Origin: Phenylobacterium sp.
GTDB lineage: Bacteria > Pseudomonadota > Alphaproteobacteria > Caulobacterales > Caulobacteraceae
Assembly: GCF_004299445.1 (NCBI RefSeq)
Contig: NZ_SCTC01000042.1
Location: 1-64,000 of the forward strand
Reading direction: 5' to 3'
DNA length: 64,000 bases
This document shows, one piece after another, positions 17,440 through 25,214 of the stretch. Position 1 is the stretch's first letter. Every line of letters starts with the position of its first letter. The translations under genes were made by a program, and so were the position numbers. Under the pieces are notes generated by a model. It searched no databases. It was given only the letters and a program-made list of their open reading frames with translations, and was not told the origin of the DNA.

Positions 17440-17670
17440 TCAGTTCGGTGCGAAGCAGTCCGGAATGCTGCGTTCGACGGGCACCGGGGCCTCGGCGCCG
17501 CCTGCGCCGCCCAGAGGCCGGCGGGAGGTTACGAAATGTCCGGAGTCCGGCGGAGGATACCGGCCGGGGCGCGTCTTGGGCCGCGAAAGCTGAGCCTTCA
17601 GGCGCGACAGGAGATCGTCGAGGCTCTCGTCCGAGCCCGTCAGATCCTGGCGGAAGCTGCGCTCTTGCAT
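17440..17670 (-). CDS. Small hypothetical protein
   Basis: A 76-residue frame starts MQERSFRQDLTGSDESLDDLLSRLKAQL and continues into a Pro/Arg/Gly-rich tail ending PDCFAPN. Third codon positions are strongly G/C, as in the genes around it, which favours a real gene. The N-terminal half should form one amphipathic helix; the rest looks disordered. It converges on the paralogous membrane protein, with five bases between the stops. No family is recognised. Confidence 0.5.
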   Translation of the reverse strand: MQERSFRQDLTGSDESLDDLLSRLKAQLSRPKTRPGRYPPPDSGHFVTSRRPLGGAGGAEAPVPVERSIPDCFAPN

Positions 17671-17781
17671 GGGGCGGCGTTATACGCCTGTCGGGCGAGT
17701 GATTCTACCCATGCGGAACCGGGGAGGTGTGCTAGGCGGGAAGGTCAGGGCTCACAAATTCGAGAACACGGAGGAACCAAG

Positions 17782-18396
17782 ATGAAGCTCTATACGTCGA
17801 TCGGACCCAACCCGCGGGTCGTGAAGATGTTCATGGCCGAGAAGGGCGTCGACCTGGATCGCATCGAGGTCGACCTGCGCTCGGGCGAGAACCGCAAGGC
17901 GCCCTATCTGTCGGTCAATCCGGCGGGCCAGACCCCGGCCCTGGAGCTGGACGACGGCAGCCACATCACCGAGATCACGGCCATCTGCGAGTACCTCGAG
18001 GAGCACACGCCGAACCCGCCGCTGATCGGCACCACGTCCGAGGAACGCGCCCACACGCGGATGTGGACCCGCCGCGTCGACCTGAAGGTTTGCGAGCCGC
18101 TGGCCAACGGCTTCCGCTTTGGCGAGGGCCTGGCGATGTTCGAAAGCCGCCTGCGCTGCCTGCCCGAGGCCTCTGCGGGCCTCAAGGCCATCGCCCAGGA
18201 CGGGGTCGCGTGGATCGACGAAAACATGCAGGGGCCCTGGATCGGCGGCGCCCGCTTCACCCTGGCCGACATCCTGCTGTTCGCCTTCCTCGACTTCGGG
18301 GCGATCGTGGGTCAGCCGCTGGATCCGAAGAACAAGCGGATCGTCGACTGGTTCGAACGCGTGAAGGCGCGGCCCAGCGCGGCGGCGAGCGCCTAG
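17782..18396 (+). CDS. Glutathione S-transferase family protein
   Basis: This 204-residue GST has a thioredoxin-fold N-terminal domain: MKLYTSIGPNPRVVKMFMAEKG, the cis-Pro in NPAGQTPALEL, and the glutathione-binding DGSHITEITAICEYLEE. A helical C-terminal domain follows, with the capping motif FTLADILLFAFLDF. GGAGGA precedes ATG 17782 at good spacing. GSTs conjugate or reduce electrophiles with glutathione. Near two monooxygenases and an acyl-CoA synthetase it may handle reactive products of that pathway, which is inference. Confidence 0.93.
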   Translation: MKLYTSIGPNPRVVKMFMAEKGVDLDRIEVDLRSGENRKAPYLSVNPAGQTPALELDDGSHITEITAICEYLEEHTPNPPLIGTTSEERAHTRMWTRRVDLKVCEPLANGFRFGEGLAMFESRLRCLPEASAGLKAIAQDGVAWIDENMQGPWIGGARFTLADILLFAFLDFGAIVGQPLDPKNKRIVDWFERVKARPSAAASA

Positions 18397-18408
18397 CCAG
18401 ACTGGGAC

Positions 18409-18558
18409 TTTCCCTCTCCTCCGAGGGGACAGCTCGCCAAACGCGAGCAGGGTGGGGAAGTGCGGGCCGGAGTGCTGACGTCAGTAAGGATCGCGACCTC
18501 CCCACCCGTCTCCCCCGGATCAAGTCCGGGGTCGCCACCCTCCCGACCGGGGGGAAGG
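18409..18558. repeat. Dispersed intergenic palindromic repeat, copy A
   Basis: This roughly 150-base element fills the whole gap between the GST and acyl-CoA synthetase genes. It shares blocks in order with 42534-42674: TTTCCCTC, GGGACAG, CAGGGTGGGGAAGTG, GGGCCGGA, AGGATCG, TCCCCACCCGTCTC and CGCCACCC. The ends are complementary (CCTCTCCTCCG against GGGGGGAAGG), so it can fold into a long stem. It resembles REP-type intergenic elements. Confidence 0.75.
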
Positions 18559-18559
18559 C

Positions 18560-20119
18560 CTACCCGACCTTCCGGTCGCGGCCTTCCCAGTAGGGCTTGC
18601 GCAGCTCCCGGCGCAGCACCTTACCCGACGGGTTCCTCGGCAGGGCGTCGATGAAGTCGACGCTCTTGGGAGCCTTGTATCCGGCGATGCGCTCGCGGGC
18701 CCAGGCGATGATGGCGGCCGGGTCGGGGTCCTGACCCGCCGCCTTCACGACGATGGCCTTCACCGCCTCGCCCCATTTGTCGTCGGGCACGCCGATCACC
18801 GCGGCGTCGGCCACGCCGGGACAGCCCAGGATCGCGTTCTCCACCTCGGCCGGATAGACGTTCTCGCCCCCCGACACGATCATGTCCTTCACCCGGTCGT
18901 GGACGAAGAAGAAGCCGTTCTCGTCCATGAACCCGGCGTCGCCCGTGCGCAGCCAGCCGTCCGGCCGGATGGTCTCGGCCGTCGCCTCGGGCCGGTTCCA
19001 GTAGCCCGCCATGACGATCGGCCCGCGGATCTCGATCTCGCCGATTTCGCCCGCGCCCAGAGTGTTGCCGTCTTCGTCGGCGATGCGGGTCTCAAGTGTG
19101 GCCCAGGGTCGGCCGCACGACCGCAGCAGCTCGCCCCGATGCTCTCCGGGCGCGAGCGTCGTCCCCGCGCCGGTGGTCTCGGTCATGCCGTAGAACTGTA
19201 TGAAGCCGCAGCCGAACACTTCGGTCGCCTTGGCCAGAACCGCCTCCGAGATCGGCGAAGCCCCGTACGAGACGGTCTTCAGGCTGGAGAAATCAGCCTG
19301 CTCTACCCCGGGCGTCTGTAGCAGCGCGTTGATCATCACCGGCGCCAGGAACACGTGGTTTACCCGCTCGTCCCCGAAGGCCTTCAGAACCGCGGGCGGC
19401 GAGAACTCGGCCTGCAGCACGATGCGTCCGCCCGCCGCCATGCCCGAGAAGCTGATGTTCGTCCCGGCGACGTGGAACATCGGCATCAGGATCAGGACGG
19501 TGTCGTCGGCGTCGTAGCTGAAACCCTCGATCAGATGCCGCAGGGCCAGGAAGGCCGAGTAGTTGGCATTTGACAGCCGAACGCCCTTGGGCAGCCCGGT
19601 GGTGCCCGAGGTGTAGAGCTGCAGCACGTCGTCCTCGGCCTTGGGAGGCTCCAGCTTCGGCGGCGGCGCGGCGTCGCGCAGGGCGGCGTAGCCCGCGAAC
19701 GTGGGATGGTCGCCGCCCACGGCGATGACCTGGATCGGCCGTCCGGCGTGCTCGGCCACGGTCACCGCGGCGTCGAAGAACTCGGGCGTGACGAAGAAGA
19801 CGTTGGCCGCCGAGTCCTTGAGGATGAACGCGATCTCGGGCACGGCCAGGCGCGAGTTGATCGGCGCGAAACACGCCCGCGCCTTGGCGACGCCGAAGAA
19901 AATTTCGTACCAGGCCTCTGAAGGCCGCCCCAGCCAGGCCACCCGGTCGCCCGGCTTCACGCCCGCCTGCTGCAGCAGGCCCGCCACGCGGTCCGAGCGG
20001 CGGTCGAGTTCGGCGTAGGTGAGGTCCCGGCCCTCGAAGTGGACGGCCACCTTGTCGCCGCGCTCGCGGCCGTGGACGGTGGCGATATCGGTCAGCAGCT
20101 TGATCGGATCGGCGGACAT
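18560..20119 (-). CDS. Acyl-CoA synthetase (AMP-forming, FadD-like)
   Basis: The 519-residue ANL-superfamily enzyme activates a carboxylic acid as acyl-AMP and then acyl-CoA. The P-loop is LYTSGTTGLPKG near residue 173 and the adenine-site motif is YGMTETTGAG. The hinge region is GWLRTGDAGFMDENGFFFVHDRVKDM, with VSGGENVYPAEVE after it, and the catalytic Lys lies in NPSGKVLRRE at the C-terminus. The chain preference is not readable. It lies beside the oxidative cluster and could feed the product acids into beta-oxidation. A 14-base palindrome lies about 65 bases upstream of its start. Confidence 0.93.
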   Translation of the reverse strand: MSADPIKLLTDIATVHGRERGDKVAVHFEGRDLTYAELDRRSDRVAGLLQQAGVKPGDRVAWLGRPSEAWYEIFFGVAKARACFAPINSRLAVPEIAFILKDSAANVFFVTPEFFDAAVTVAEHAGRPIQVIAVGGDHPTFAGYAALRDAAPPPKLEPPKAEDDVLQLYTSGTTGLPKGVRLSNANYSAFLALRHLIEGFSYDADDTVLILMPMFHVAGTNISFSGMAAGGRIVLQAEFSPPAVLKAFGDERVNHVFLAPVMINALLQTPGVEQADFSSLKTVSYGASPISEAVLAKATEVFGCGFIQFYGMTETTGAGTTLAPGEHRGELLRSCGRPWATLETRIADEDGNTLGAGEIGEIEIRGPIVMAGYWNRPEATAETIRPDGWLRTGDAGFMDENGFFFVHDRVKDMIVSGGENVYPAEVENAILGCPGVADAAVIGVPDDKWGEAVKAIVVKAAGQDPDPAAIIAWARERIAGYKAPKSVDFIDALPRNPSGKVLRRELRKPYWEGRDRKVG

Positions 20120-20180
20120 TCGCAGGCTTCACTCCCAGGACAGGCTCTGATGACCTGTCTCAGCCGACTAGCTAGCCGAA

Positions 20181-20194
20181 GCGTACGCGTACGC
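20181..20194. promoter_or_regulatory. 14-base palindrome upstream of the acyl-CoA synthetase gene
   Basis: GCGTACGCGTACGC is a perfect palindrome about 62-75 bases upstream of the acyl-CoA synthetase start, next to CTAGCTAG at 20168-20175. It could be an operator. The rest of the 304-base gap 20120-20423 shows no supported gene. An in-frame ATG at 20304 with a strong GGAGGGG ribosome site could extend the NepR-like ORF leftwards. Confidence 0.35.
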
Positions 20195-20423
20195 CAAACG
20201 CGACGTGGGACCACCGCCTGCATTTCGGTGCGGAAGCCCCCGGGCGAACCGCCGTGCCGACATGCCGGCAGACGGACGCGAAGACCCCCTGGAGGGGTGT
20301 GCCATGGGCCTATCCCGGCGAGCGGACGGCGCGCTCACGCAAAGTCGGCTGGCAGACTGTCGCCGGATGCGGCTTGGGCGTAAGGTGGGTCCAACGGGGG
20401 ACGGACCGTTGACGGGCAATGGA

Positions 20424-20627
20424 ATGAAGCGCGACGCACTCGATGCGGCGCTGACGGGGATGTTCGACAAGCTACAGGCGCGCGGGGTTCCCGAGCATCT
20501 GCAGAACGTCGTGGATCAACTGGATGCGGCGGCCTTGGCCGAGGATGCGCGGATCGCGGCGCGCCTCGCCGCGACGGATGACGAGGTCAGGCCGTCCCCA
20601 TCGCCGACATCGTTTCCAGAGCCATGA
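20424..20627 (+). CDS. nepR: NepR-like anti-sigma factor
   Basis: A 67-residue frame carries LDAALTGMFDKLQARGVPEHLQNVVDQLDAA, which fits the two-helix NepR pattern (hydrophobic helix, short VP loop, second helix ending QLD/QLE). NepR binds EcfG and keeps it from RNA polymerase until PhyR captures it. It lies beside an EcfG gene, which strengthens the call. It is convergent with that gene, and their 3' ends overlap by 41 bases, which is atypical. ATG 20424 is chosen for NepR-like length; ATG 20304 has a better ribosome site but adds 40 residues of non-coding-like codon use. Confidence 0.5.
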   Translation: MKRDALDAALTGMFDKLQARGVPEHLQNVVDQLDAAALAEDARIAARLAATDDEVRPSPSPTSFPEP

Positions 20628-21126
20628 CGTCGCTCGCGTCCTCGGCGTCCATGATCTTCAGCAGGCGGGCGCGGGCGCGGTTCACACGGCTCTTGATGGT
20701 GCCCAGCGCACAGCCGCAGATCTCGGCCGCCTCCTCGTAGGAGAGGCCGGCGGCGCCCACCAGGATGAGCGCTTCTCGATGTTCGGCGGGAAGCTGGCCC
20801 AGCGCCGTCTGCAGCGCCCGCATCGCCACGCTCCAGTCCTGGGTGGGCGGGGTCTTGAGCGTGCTGGCGTACTCGCCTTCCTCGTCGCGGACCTCGCGCC
20901 GGCGGCGAAGCACGCTGGTGTAGTAGGTGTTTCGCAGGATCGTGAAGAGCCAGGCCCGCAGGTTGGTGCCCGGCTCGAATTTGTCGCGGTTGGACCACGC
21001 CTTGATCAGGGTGTCCTGCACGAGGTCGTCGGCGTCTGATCCATTGTGGCTGAGCGACCAGGCGAACGCCCGGAGGGCGGGGATCAGGCCCACGACTTCA
21101 TCGCGCCAACTCGTCGTGGAACTCAT
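20587..21126 (-). CDS. ecfG: EcfG-type general stress sigma factor
   Basis: This is a 179-residue ECF sigma factor. Region 2 is LIPALRAFAWSLSHNGSDADDLVQDTLIKAWSNRDKFEP with LRAWLFTILRNTYY after it. Region 4 is LPAEHREALILVGAAGLSYEEAAEICGCALGTIKSRVNRARARL. The EAAEICGCxxGTIKSRV block is characteristic of EcfG (general stress response in alphaproteobacteria). ATG 21126 is preferred to the upstream in-frame start because GAGGGGGA precedes it. A perfect GGAAC-N16-CGTT element points at the gene, predicting autoregulation. PhyR is not in the window. Confidence 0.88.
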   Translation of the reverse strand: MSSTTSWRDEVVGLIPALRAFAWSLSHNGSDADDLVQDTLIKAWSNRDKFEPGTNLRAWLFTILRNTYYTSVLRRRREVRDEEGEYASTLKTPPTQDWSVAMRALQTALGQLPAEHREALILVGAAGLSYEEAAEICGCALGTIKSRVNRARARLLKIMDAEDASDVMALETMSAMGTA

Positions 21127-21189
21127 CGTGTCCCCCTCGCACAACATCATGACCCCGACCGTGGGTTTTGTCGCTACCAGTTGCGGTTG

Positions 21190-21214
21190 AACGTTGGCGT
21201 GGGGCGAGCGTTCC
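21190..21214 (-). promoter_or_regulatory. EcfG-type promoter for ecfG
   Basis: Read on the minus strand, GGAAC (21214-21210), 16 bases and CGTT (21193-21190) match the published EcfG consensus GGAAC-N16/17-CGTT exactly. Transcription would begin near 21183 and give a leader of about 57 bases before the ecfG ATG at 21126. Confidence 0.8.
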
Positions 21215-21235
21215 GCGGCGGCCTGCGCGAAATTC

Positions 21236-21260
21236 GGAACTCATCCGTCCAATCGGCGTT
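21236..21260 (+). promoter_or_regulatory. EcfG-type promoter for the ergothioneine gene
   Basis: GGAAC (21236-21240), 16 bases and CGTT (21257-21260) match the EcfG consensus exactly on the plus strand. Predicted transcription begins near 21267, about 113 bases before ATG 21380. It is back to back with the ecfG promoter, the two -35 elements being 21 bases apart. Confidence 0.78.
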
Positions 21261-21379
21261 CGCTATCCTCGTTATCGCGCATTTGCATAGGGGAACCGGT
21301 TGTTTGTTCCGGTTTCGTGCCCACATTATCCTGTGCAGGGTGCGTCAGTATGACACGCCCTGGTCCAAGGGGAGCTTCC

Positions 21380-23596
21380 ATGCGCAGTACCGATCGACCC
21401 GAGGCTCCGCCCCGGGTCGCCTCCAAAGCCGACGGTGCGCCCGCGCTGCCTCGCTACCGTGCGTTGCGACGCGCCACCGAGGCGCTGATCCGCTCGCTGA
21501 CCCCCGAGGACATGGGCGCCCAGTCGATGCCGGACGCCAGCCCGACCAAATGGCATCTGGCGCACACCACGTGGTTCTTCGAGACCTTCGTGCTGACGCC
21601 CTATCTGCCCGGCTATCGGGTCTTCGATGGGCGGTTCGGATATCTCTTCAATTCGTACTACGAGGCCGTCGGCCCCCGGCAGCCGCGGCCCGCGCGCGGC
21701 CTGATCACGCGTCCGTCGGTCGCCGACATCCTGGCCTATCGCGCCCATGTGGACGCCGGCATGGAGAAGCTGCTGGCGGCCGGGGCGCAGGCGCATGCCG
21801 AGCTGATCGACCTGGGTCTGGCGCACGAGGAACAGCATCAGGAACTGATGTTGATGGATATCCTCCACCTCTTCGCCCAGTCGCCGCTGGCCCCCGCCTT
21901 TGCGCCGCCCCGCGCGCCGGCTTCCGGCCAACCCGCGCCTCTGACCTGGACCGGCTTTGCCGGCGGGCTTGTTGAGATCGGCCATGACGGCCGAGGGTTC
22001 GCGTTCGACAATGAGGGACCGCGGCATCGCGTGTGGCTGGAGCCGTTTCGCCTGGCCGACCGTCTGGTGACCAACGCCGAGTGGCTGGCCTTCATGGCGG
22101 CGGGCGGCTACGCCAAGCCCGAATTCTGGCTGTCCGAGGGCTGGGCGCTGGCCCGGTCTGAGGACTGGCGGGCGCCGATCTACTGGCGCGAGACGGCGGA
22201 CGGCTGGCGCGCCATGGGCCTGCACGGGCTGCGCCCGCTGGATCCGGCCCAGCCGGTCAGCCACATCAGCTACTATGAGGCCGACGCCTACGCCGCTTGG
22301 GCCGGCGCCCGCCTGCCCACCGAAGCCGAGTGGGAACATGCCGCCGGATCGGTGGCCCCGCAGGGCAATTTCCGCGACTCCGGCGCCCTGGCGGCCCAGG
22401 CGCCGTCAGGAAATGAGGGCCTGCAGCAGATGTTCGGCGACCTCTGGGAATGGACCCGCAGCGCCTATCTGCCGTACCCCGGCTACAGGCCCGCCGAGGG
22501 CGCGGTCGGCGAGTACAACGGCAAGTTCATGTCGGGCCAGTTCGTGTTGCGAGGCGGCGCGTGCGTGACCCCGCCGGGGCATATCCGGGCGACCTACCGC
22601 AACTTCTTCTATCCGCATCAGCGCTGGATGTTCTCAGGCCTGCGCCTGGCGAAGGACGGGGCGGGCGAGGGCGTTCGCCCTTCGGACCTGGAGACTGACG
22701 TCGTGGCCGGTCTCTCGCGGTCGGAAAAGTCGATCCCGCCGAAGCACTTCTACGACGCCCGTGGCTCGGAGCTATTCGAGGAAATCACCGAGCTGCCCGA
22801 GTACTATCCCACCCGCACCGAGGTGGCGTTGCTGACCCGCATCGCCCCCGAGATCGCCGCGGCGATCCCGGACGGGTCGGCGTTGGTGGAGTTCGGGTCC
22901 GGCGCCAGCACCAAGACCCGCATTGTCCTGGATGCGGCGCCGCAGGTGGGCGTCTACGCGCCCATCGACATCAGCGCGTCCGCGCTGGAGGGCGCAGCCC
23001 GGGCGATCCGGGCCGACTATCCTGACCTCACCGTGGCTCCGCTGCGCGACGACTTCACCAATGCGCTGCGGCTGCCGCCCGAGACCGAGGGCCGGCCCAT
23101 CGTCGGCTTCTTCCCGGGCTCGACCATCGGCAATTTCACCCCGGTTCAGGCTCGCGCCTTTCTGGGCGCGGCGCGGCGGTTGCTGGGGCAGGGGGCGTCG
23201 TTCATCGTCGGCATCGACATCGCCAAGGACCCGGCGACCCTTGTGGCGGCCTATGACGATGCGCGCGGTGTCACGGCGGCCTTCAACAAGAATCTGCTGA
23301 CCCGCATCAATCGCGAGCTGGGCGCCGACTTCGACCTGTCGACGTTCGAGCATCAGGCGATCTGGAACGCCGCCGAGAGCCGGATGGAGATGCATCTGGT
23401 GAGCTGCAAGGACCAGGTGGCGCATGTGGCCGGCCGCGCCTACCGTTTCGCGGCCGGAGAGACGATCCACACCGAGAATTCGTACAAGTTCACGCTGGCG
23501 CGGTTCGCGGATCTGGCCGGGTCAGCCGGATGGCGGGTCGCGTCCCAGTGGATCAGCCCCGACCCGGCGTTTGGCATCGTCCTGCTCGGCGCCTGA
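21380..23596 (+). CDS. egtB/egtD: Fused ergothioneine synthase EgtB-EgtD (sulfoxide synthase + histidine trimethyltransferase)
   Basis: This is one 738-residue open frame. Residues about 20-430 are EgtB: a DinB-like part with the likely iron ligands H62 (WHLAHTTWFFE), H149 and H153 (HEEQHQE), then a formylglycine-enzyme-like part ending RWMFSGLRLAKD. Residues about 436-738 are EgtD, the SAM-dependent histidine trimethylase: SIPPKHFYDARGSELF, LVEFGSGASTKTR (SAM site), FFPGSTIGNF, AAFNKNLL and HTENSYKFT. EgtD makes hercynine; EgtB joins it to a thiol with oxygen. The domains abut almost without linker. ATG 21380 follows AAGGGGAG. An EcfG promoter lies upstream. The C-S lyase EgtE is not in the window. 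Confidence 0.93.
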   Translation: MRSTDRPEAPPRVASKADGAPALPRYRALRRATEALIRSLTPEDMGAQSMPDASPTKWHLAHTTWFFETFVLTPYLPGYRVFDGRFGYLFNSYYEAVGPRQPRPARGLITRPSVADILAYRAHVDAGMEKLLAAGAQAHAELIDLGLAHEEQHQELMLMDILHLFAQSPLAPAFAPPRAPASGQPAPLTWTGFAGGLVEIGHDGRGFAFDNEGPRHRVWLEPFRLADRLVTNAEWLAFMAAGGYAKPEFWLSEGWALARSEDWRAPIYWRETADGWRAMGLHGLRPLDPAQPVSHISYYEADAYAAWAGARLPTEAEWEHAAGSVAPQGNFRDSGALAAQAPSGNEGLQQMFGDLWEWTRSAYLPYPGYRPAEGAVGEYNGKFMSGQFVLRGGACVTPPGHIRATYRNFFYPHQRWMFSGLRLAKDGAGEGVRPSDLETDVVAGLSRSEKSIPPKHFYDARGSELFEEITELPEYYPTRTEVALLTRIAPEIAAAIPDGSALVEFGSGASTKTRIVLDAAPQVGVYAPIDISASALEGAARAIRADYPDLTVAPLRDDFTNALRLPPETEGRPIVGFFPGSTIGNFTPVQARAFLGAARRLLGQGASFIVGIDIAKDPATLVAAYDDARGVTAAFNKNLLTRINRELGADFDLSTFEHQAIWNAAESRMEMHLVSCKDQVAHVAGRAYRFAAGETIHTENSYKFTLARFADLAGSAGWRVASQWISPDPAFGIVLLGA

Positions 23597-23619
23597 GACC
23601 CAGGTTCCGACATGCGAAA

Positions 23620-23643
23620 GCCCGCCCCAGGGATGGGGCGGGC
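23620..23643 (+). terminator. Hairpin terminator after egtB/egtD
   Basis: A perfect 10-base GC-rich stem (23620-23629 with 23634-23643) with loop GGGA starts 23 bases after the stop codon. No T run is visible. Confidence 0.65.
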
Positions 23644-23660
23644 GGTTCGCAGGTCCCGCG

Positions 23661-23692
23661 CCGATGTCTCCCCCGCGAAGGGAAGACATCGG
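23661..23692 (-). terminator. Hairpin terminator after the KGG stress protein gene
   Basis: CCGATGTCT (23661-23669) pairs perfectly with AGACATCGG (23684-23692), with additional C-G pairs inside. It begins eight bases downstream of the minus-strand stop at 23701 and faces the egtB/egtD terminator. Confidence 0.6.
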
Positions 23693-23700
23693 TCGGGTGT

Positions 23701-23913
23701 CTAGCTCTCGCGGCCGCGCGTGCGGCCGCCGCCGCGAGAAGCTTCTCCGCCTTTGCGGCCGGCCGAGGCGGCCAGGTCGCGGTCCTTGGCGAATGACCGC
23801 TTCTCGCCGGGTACGCTCGCGCCCCCTTTGCGGGCGATCTCACGGCGTCGTTCGGGGTTCATGGCGGCGAATCCGCGACGGGCGCGGGGCTTGCCGGTAT
23901 CGGCAGTGGGCAT
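23701..23913 (-). CDS. KGG-repeat general stress protein (YciG/Con-10-like)
   Basis: This 70-residue, very basic, Gly/Arg-rich protein has GFAAMNPERRREIARKGG followed by SFAKDRDLAASAGRKGG. These two copies of the KGG motif define the YciG / conidiation-10 stress protein family. The function is unknown; homologues are induced in stationary phase, desiccation or osmotic stress. It lies directly behind the EcfG-linked ergothioneine gene on the opposite strand, so the area looks like a stress neighbourhood. I found no EcfG consensus in front of its own start. Confidence 0.85.
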   Translation of the reverse strand: MPTADTGKPRARRGFAAMNPERRREIARKGGASVPGEKRSFAKDRDLAASAGRKGGEASRGGGRTRGRES

Positions 23914-23987
23914 CGAGGGGCTCTCCTCTGGGGCTTGCGAAGGGCTAACCCCCGAGGTCCAGCCAAGGTTGCGTTAACGCGTGAGGC

Positions 23988-25214
23988 TTATTCGCGGCGA
24001 AGCGCCTCGATGGGGTCCAGCCGGGCCGCGCGCCACGACGGGTAGGCGCCGAAGACCAGGCCCACGGCCATCGAGAACCCCAGGGCCAAGGGCGCGGCCC
24101 AGGGCGGAATGGCCGCCGGCCAGCCCGCCAGCTTGGCCACCGTCAGCGCTCCGCCGATGCCGATCAGAAGCCCCAGCAGACCGCCCGCCATCGAGAGCGC
24201 GATGGACTCCAGGGCGAACTGGATCAGCACGTGGGAGCGCTTGGCGCCCAAGGCCATCCGCAGCCCGATCTCGCGCGTCCGCTCGGTCACCGACACCAGC
24301 ATGATGTTCATGATGCCGACGCCGCCCACCACCAGCGACACTGCCGCCACCGCGGCGAGGAAGATCGTGAAGGTCGCCACGGCGGCCTGCATCGTTGCCA
24401 GGATCGAGGCCATGTTCTGGGTCTGGAAGTCGTCCTCCTCGCCTTGGCGGATCTTGTGCTGGTCGCGCAGCAGGTTGACGACGTCCTCCTGGACGCGGTC
24501 CAGCGTTTCGGCCTCGTTCGACTTCACATAGATCGTCTGGATCGCGTCACCGCGGAACCGCCGGCCCACCAGCCGCGACCGAACCGCTTGCAGCGGCGCC
24601 AGCACCACGTCGTCCTGGTCCTGGCCCAGGCCCGCCTGGCCCTTGCTCTCCAGCACGCCGATGACCTCGAACGGCACCGTGCGCACCCGGACGCGTCGGC
24701 CGACCGGGTCGGCGTCGCCCCACAGCTCGCGCGCCACCGTGGCGCCCAGCACCAGGACCTTGCGGCCCTGCCGCGCCTCACGCTCGTCGAACATCCGGCC
24801 GTTGGAGATCACCAGGTCGCGGGCGATCAGATACTCTGGCGTCACGCCCTCGATGCGGGTGTTCCAGTTGGCGCCGTCGGCGGCCAACTGGGCGCGGCTG
24901 GTGACGCTGGGGGCTACGGCGGCCACGTCCTCGACCTGGCGAGAGATCGCCTCGGCGTCGGCGTCGCGCAGCGACTGGCCCGCGCCGGCGCCCTGGCTGA
25001 CCGGGCCGCGCTGGAAGTTCGGCATCACGATGATCAGGTTCGAGCCCAGGCCCGAAATGGCGCCTGTGATCCGCTGCTGGGCGCCCAGGCCGATGGCGGT
25101 CATCATCACCACGGCGGCGACGCCGATCACCACGCCCAGCGAGGTCAGCGCGCTGCGCATCGGGTGCGCGACGATGGCGCCCACCGCGAAGCGGATCAGC
25201 TCGTAGAACCTCAT
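23988..25214 (-). CDS. ABC transporter permease, MacB/FtsX type
   Basis: The 408-residue permease has the MacB layout. There is an N-terminal membrane helix (MRSALTSLGVVIGVAAVVMMTAIG), a large periplasmic domain (about 45-270), and three C-terminal helices. The last part has GGVGIMNIMLVSVTERTREIGLRMALGAK and ends YPSWRAARLDPIEALRRE. MacB proteins do not form a channel but transmit ATP-driven movement to the periplasm. It overlaps the ATPase gene by four bases and is the third gene of an adaptor-ATPase-permease operon. In E. coli MacB, ATPase and permease are fused; here they are separate. Confidence 0.92.
   Translation of the reverse strand: MRFYELIRFAVGAIVAHPMRSALTSLGVVIGVAAVVMMTAIGLGAQQRITGAISGLGSNLIIVMPNFQRGPVSQGAGAGQSLRDADAEAISRQVEDVAAVAPSVTSRAQLAADGANWNTRIEGVTPEYLIARDLVISNGRMFDEREARQGRKVLVLGATVARELWGDADPVGRRVRVRTVPFEVIGVLESKGQAGLGQDQDDVVLAPLQAVRSRLVGRRFRGDAIQTIYVKSNEAETLDRVQEDVVNLLRDQHKIRQGEEDDFQTQNMASILATMQAAVATFTIFLAAVAAVSLVVGGVGIMNIMLVSVTERTREIGLRMALGAKRSHVLIQFALESIALSMAGGLLGLLIGIGGALTVAKLAGWPAAIPPWAAPLALGFSMAVGLVFGAYPSWRAARLDPIEALRRE

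Noticed and set aside
21292..21320. Third EcfG promoter upstream of egtB/egtD
   Set aside because: GGAAC at 21292 has no CGTT at the right spacing, so only the element at 21236-21260 was kept.
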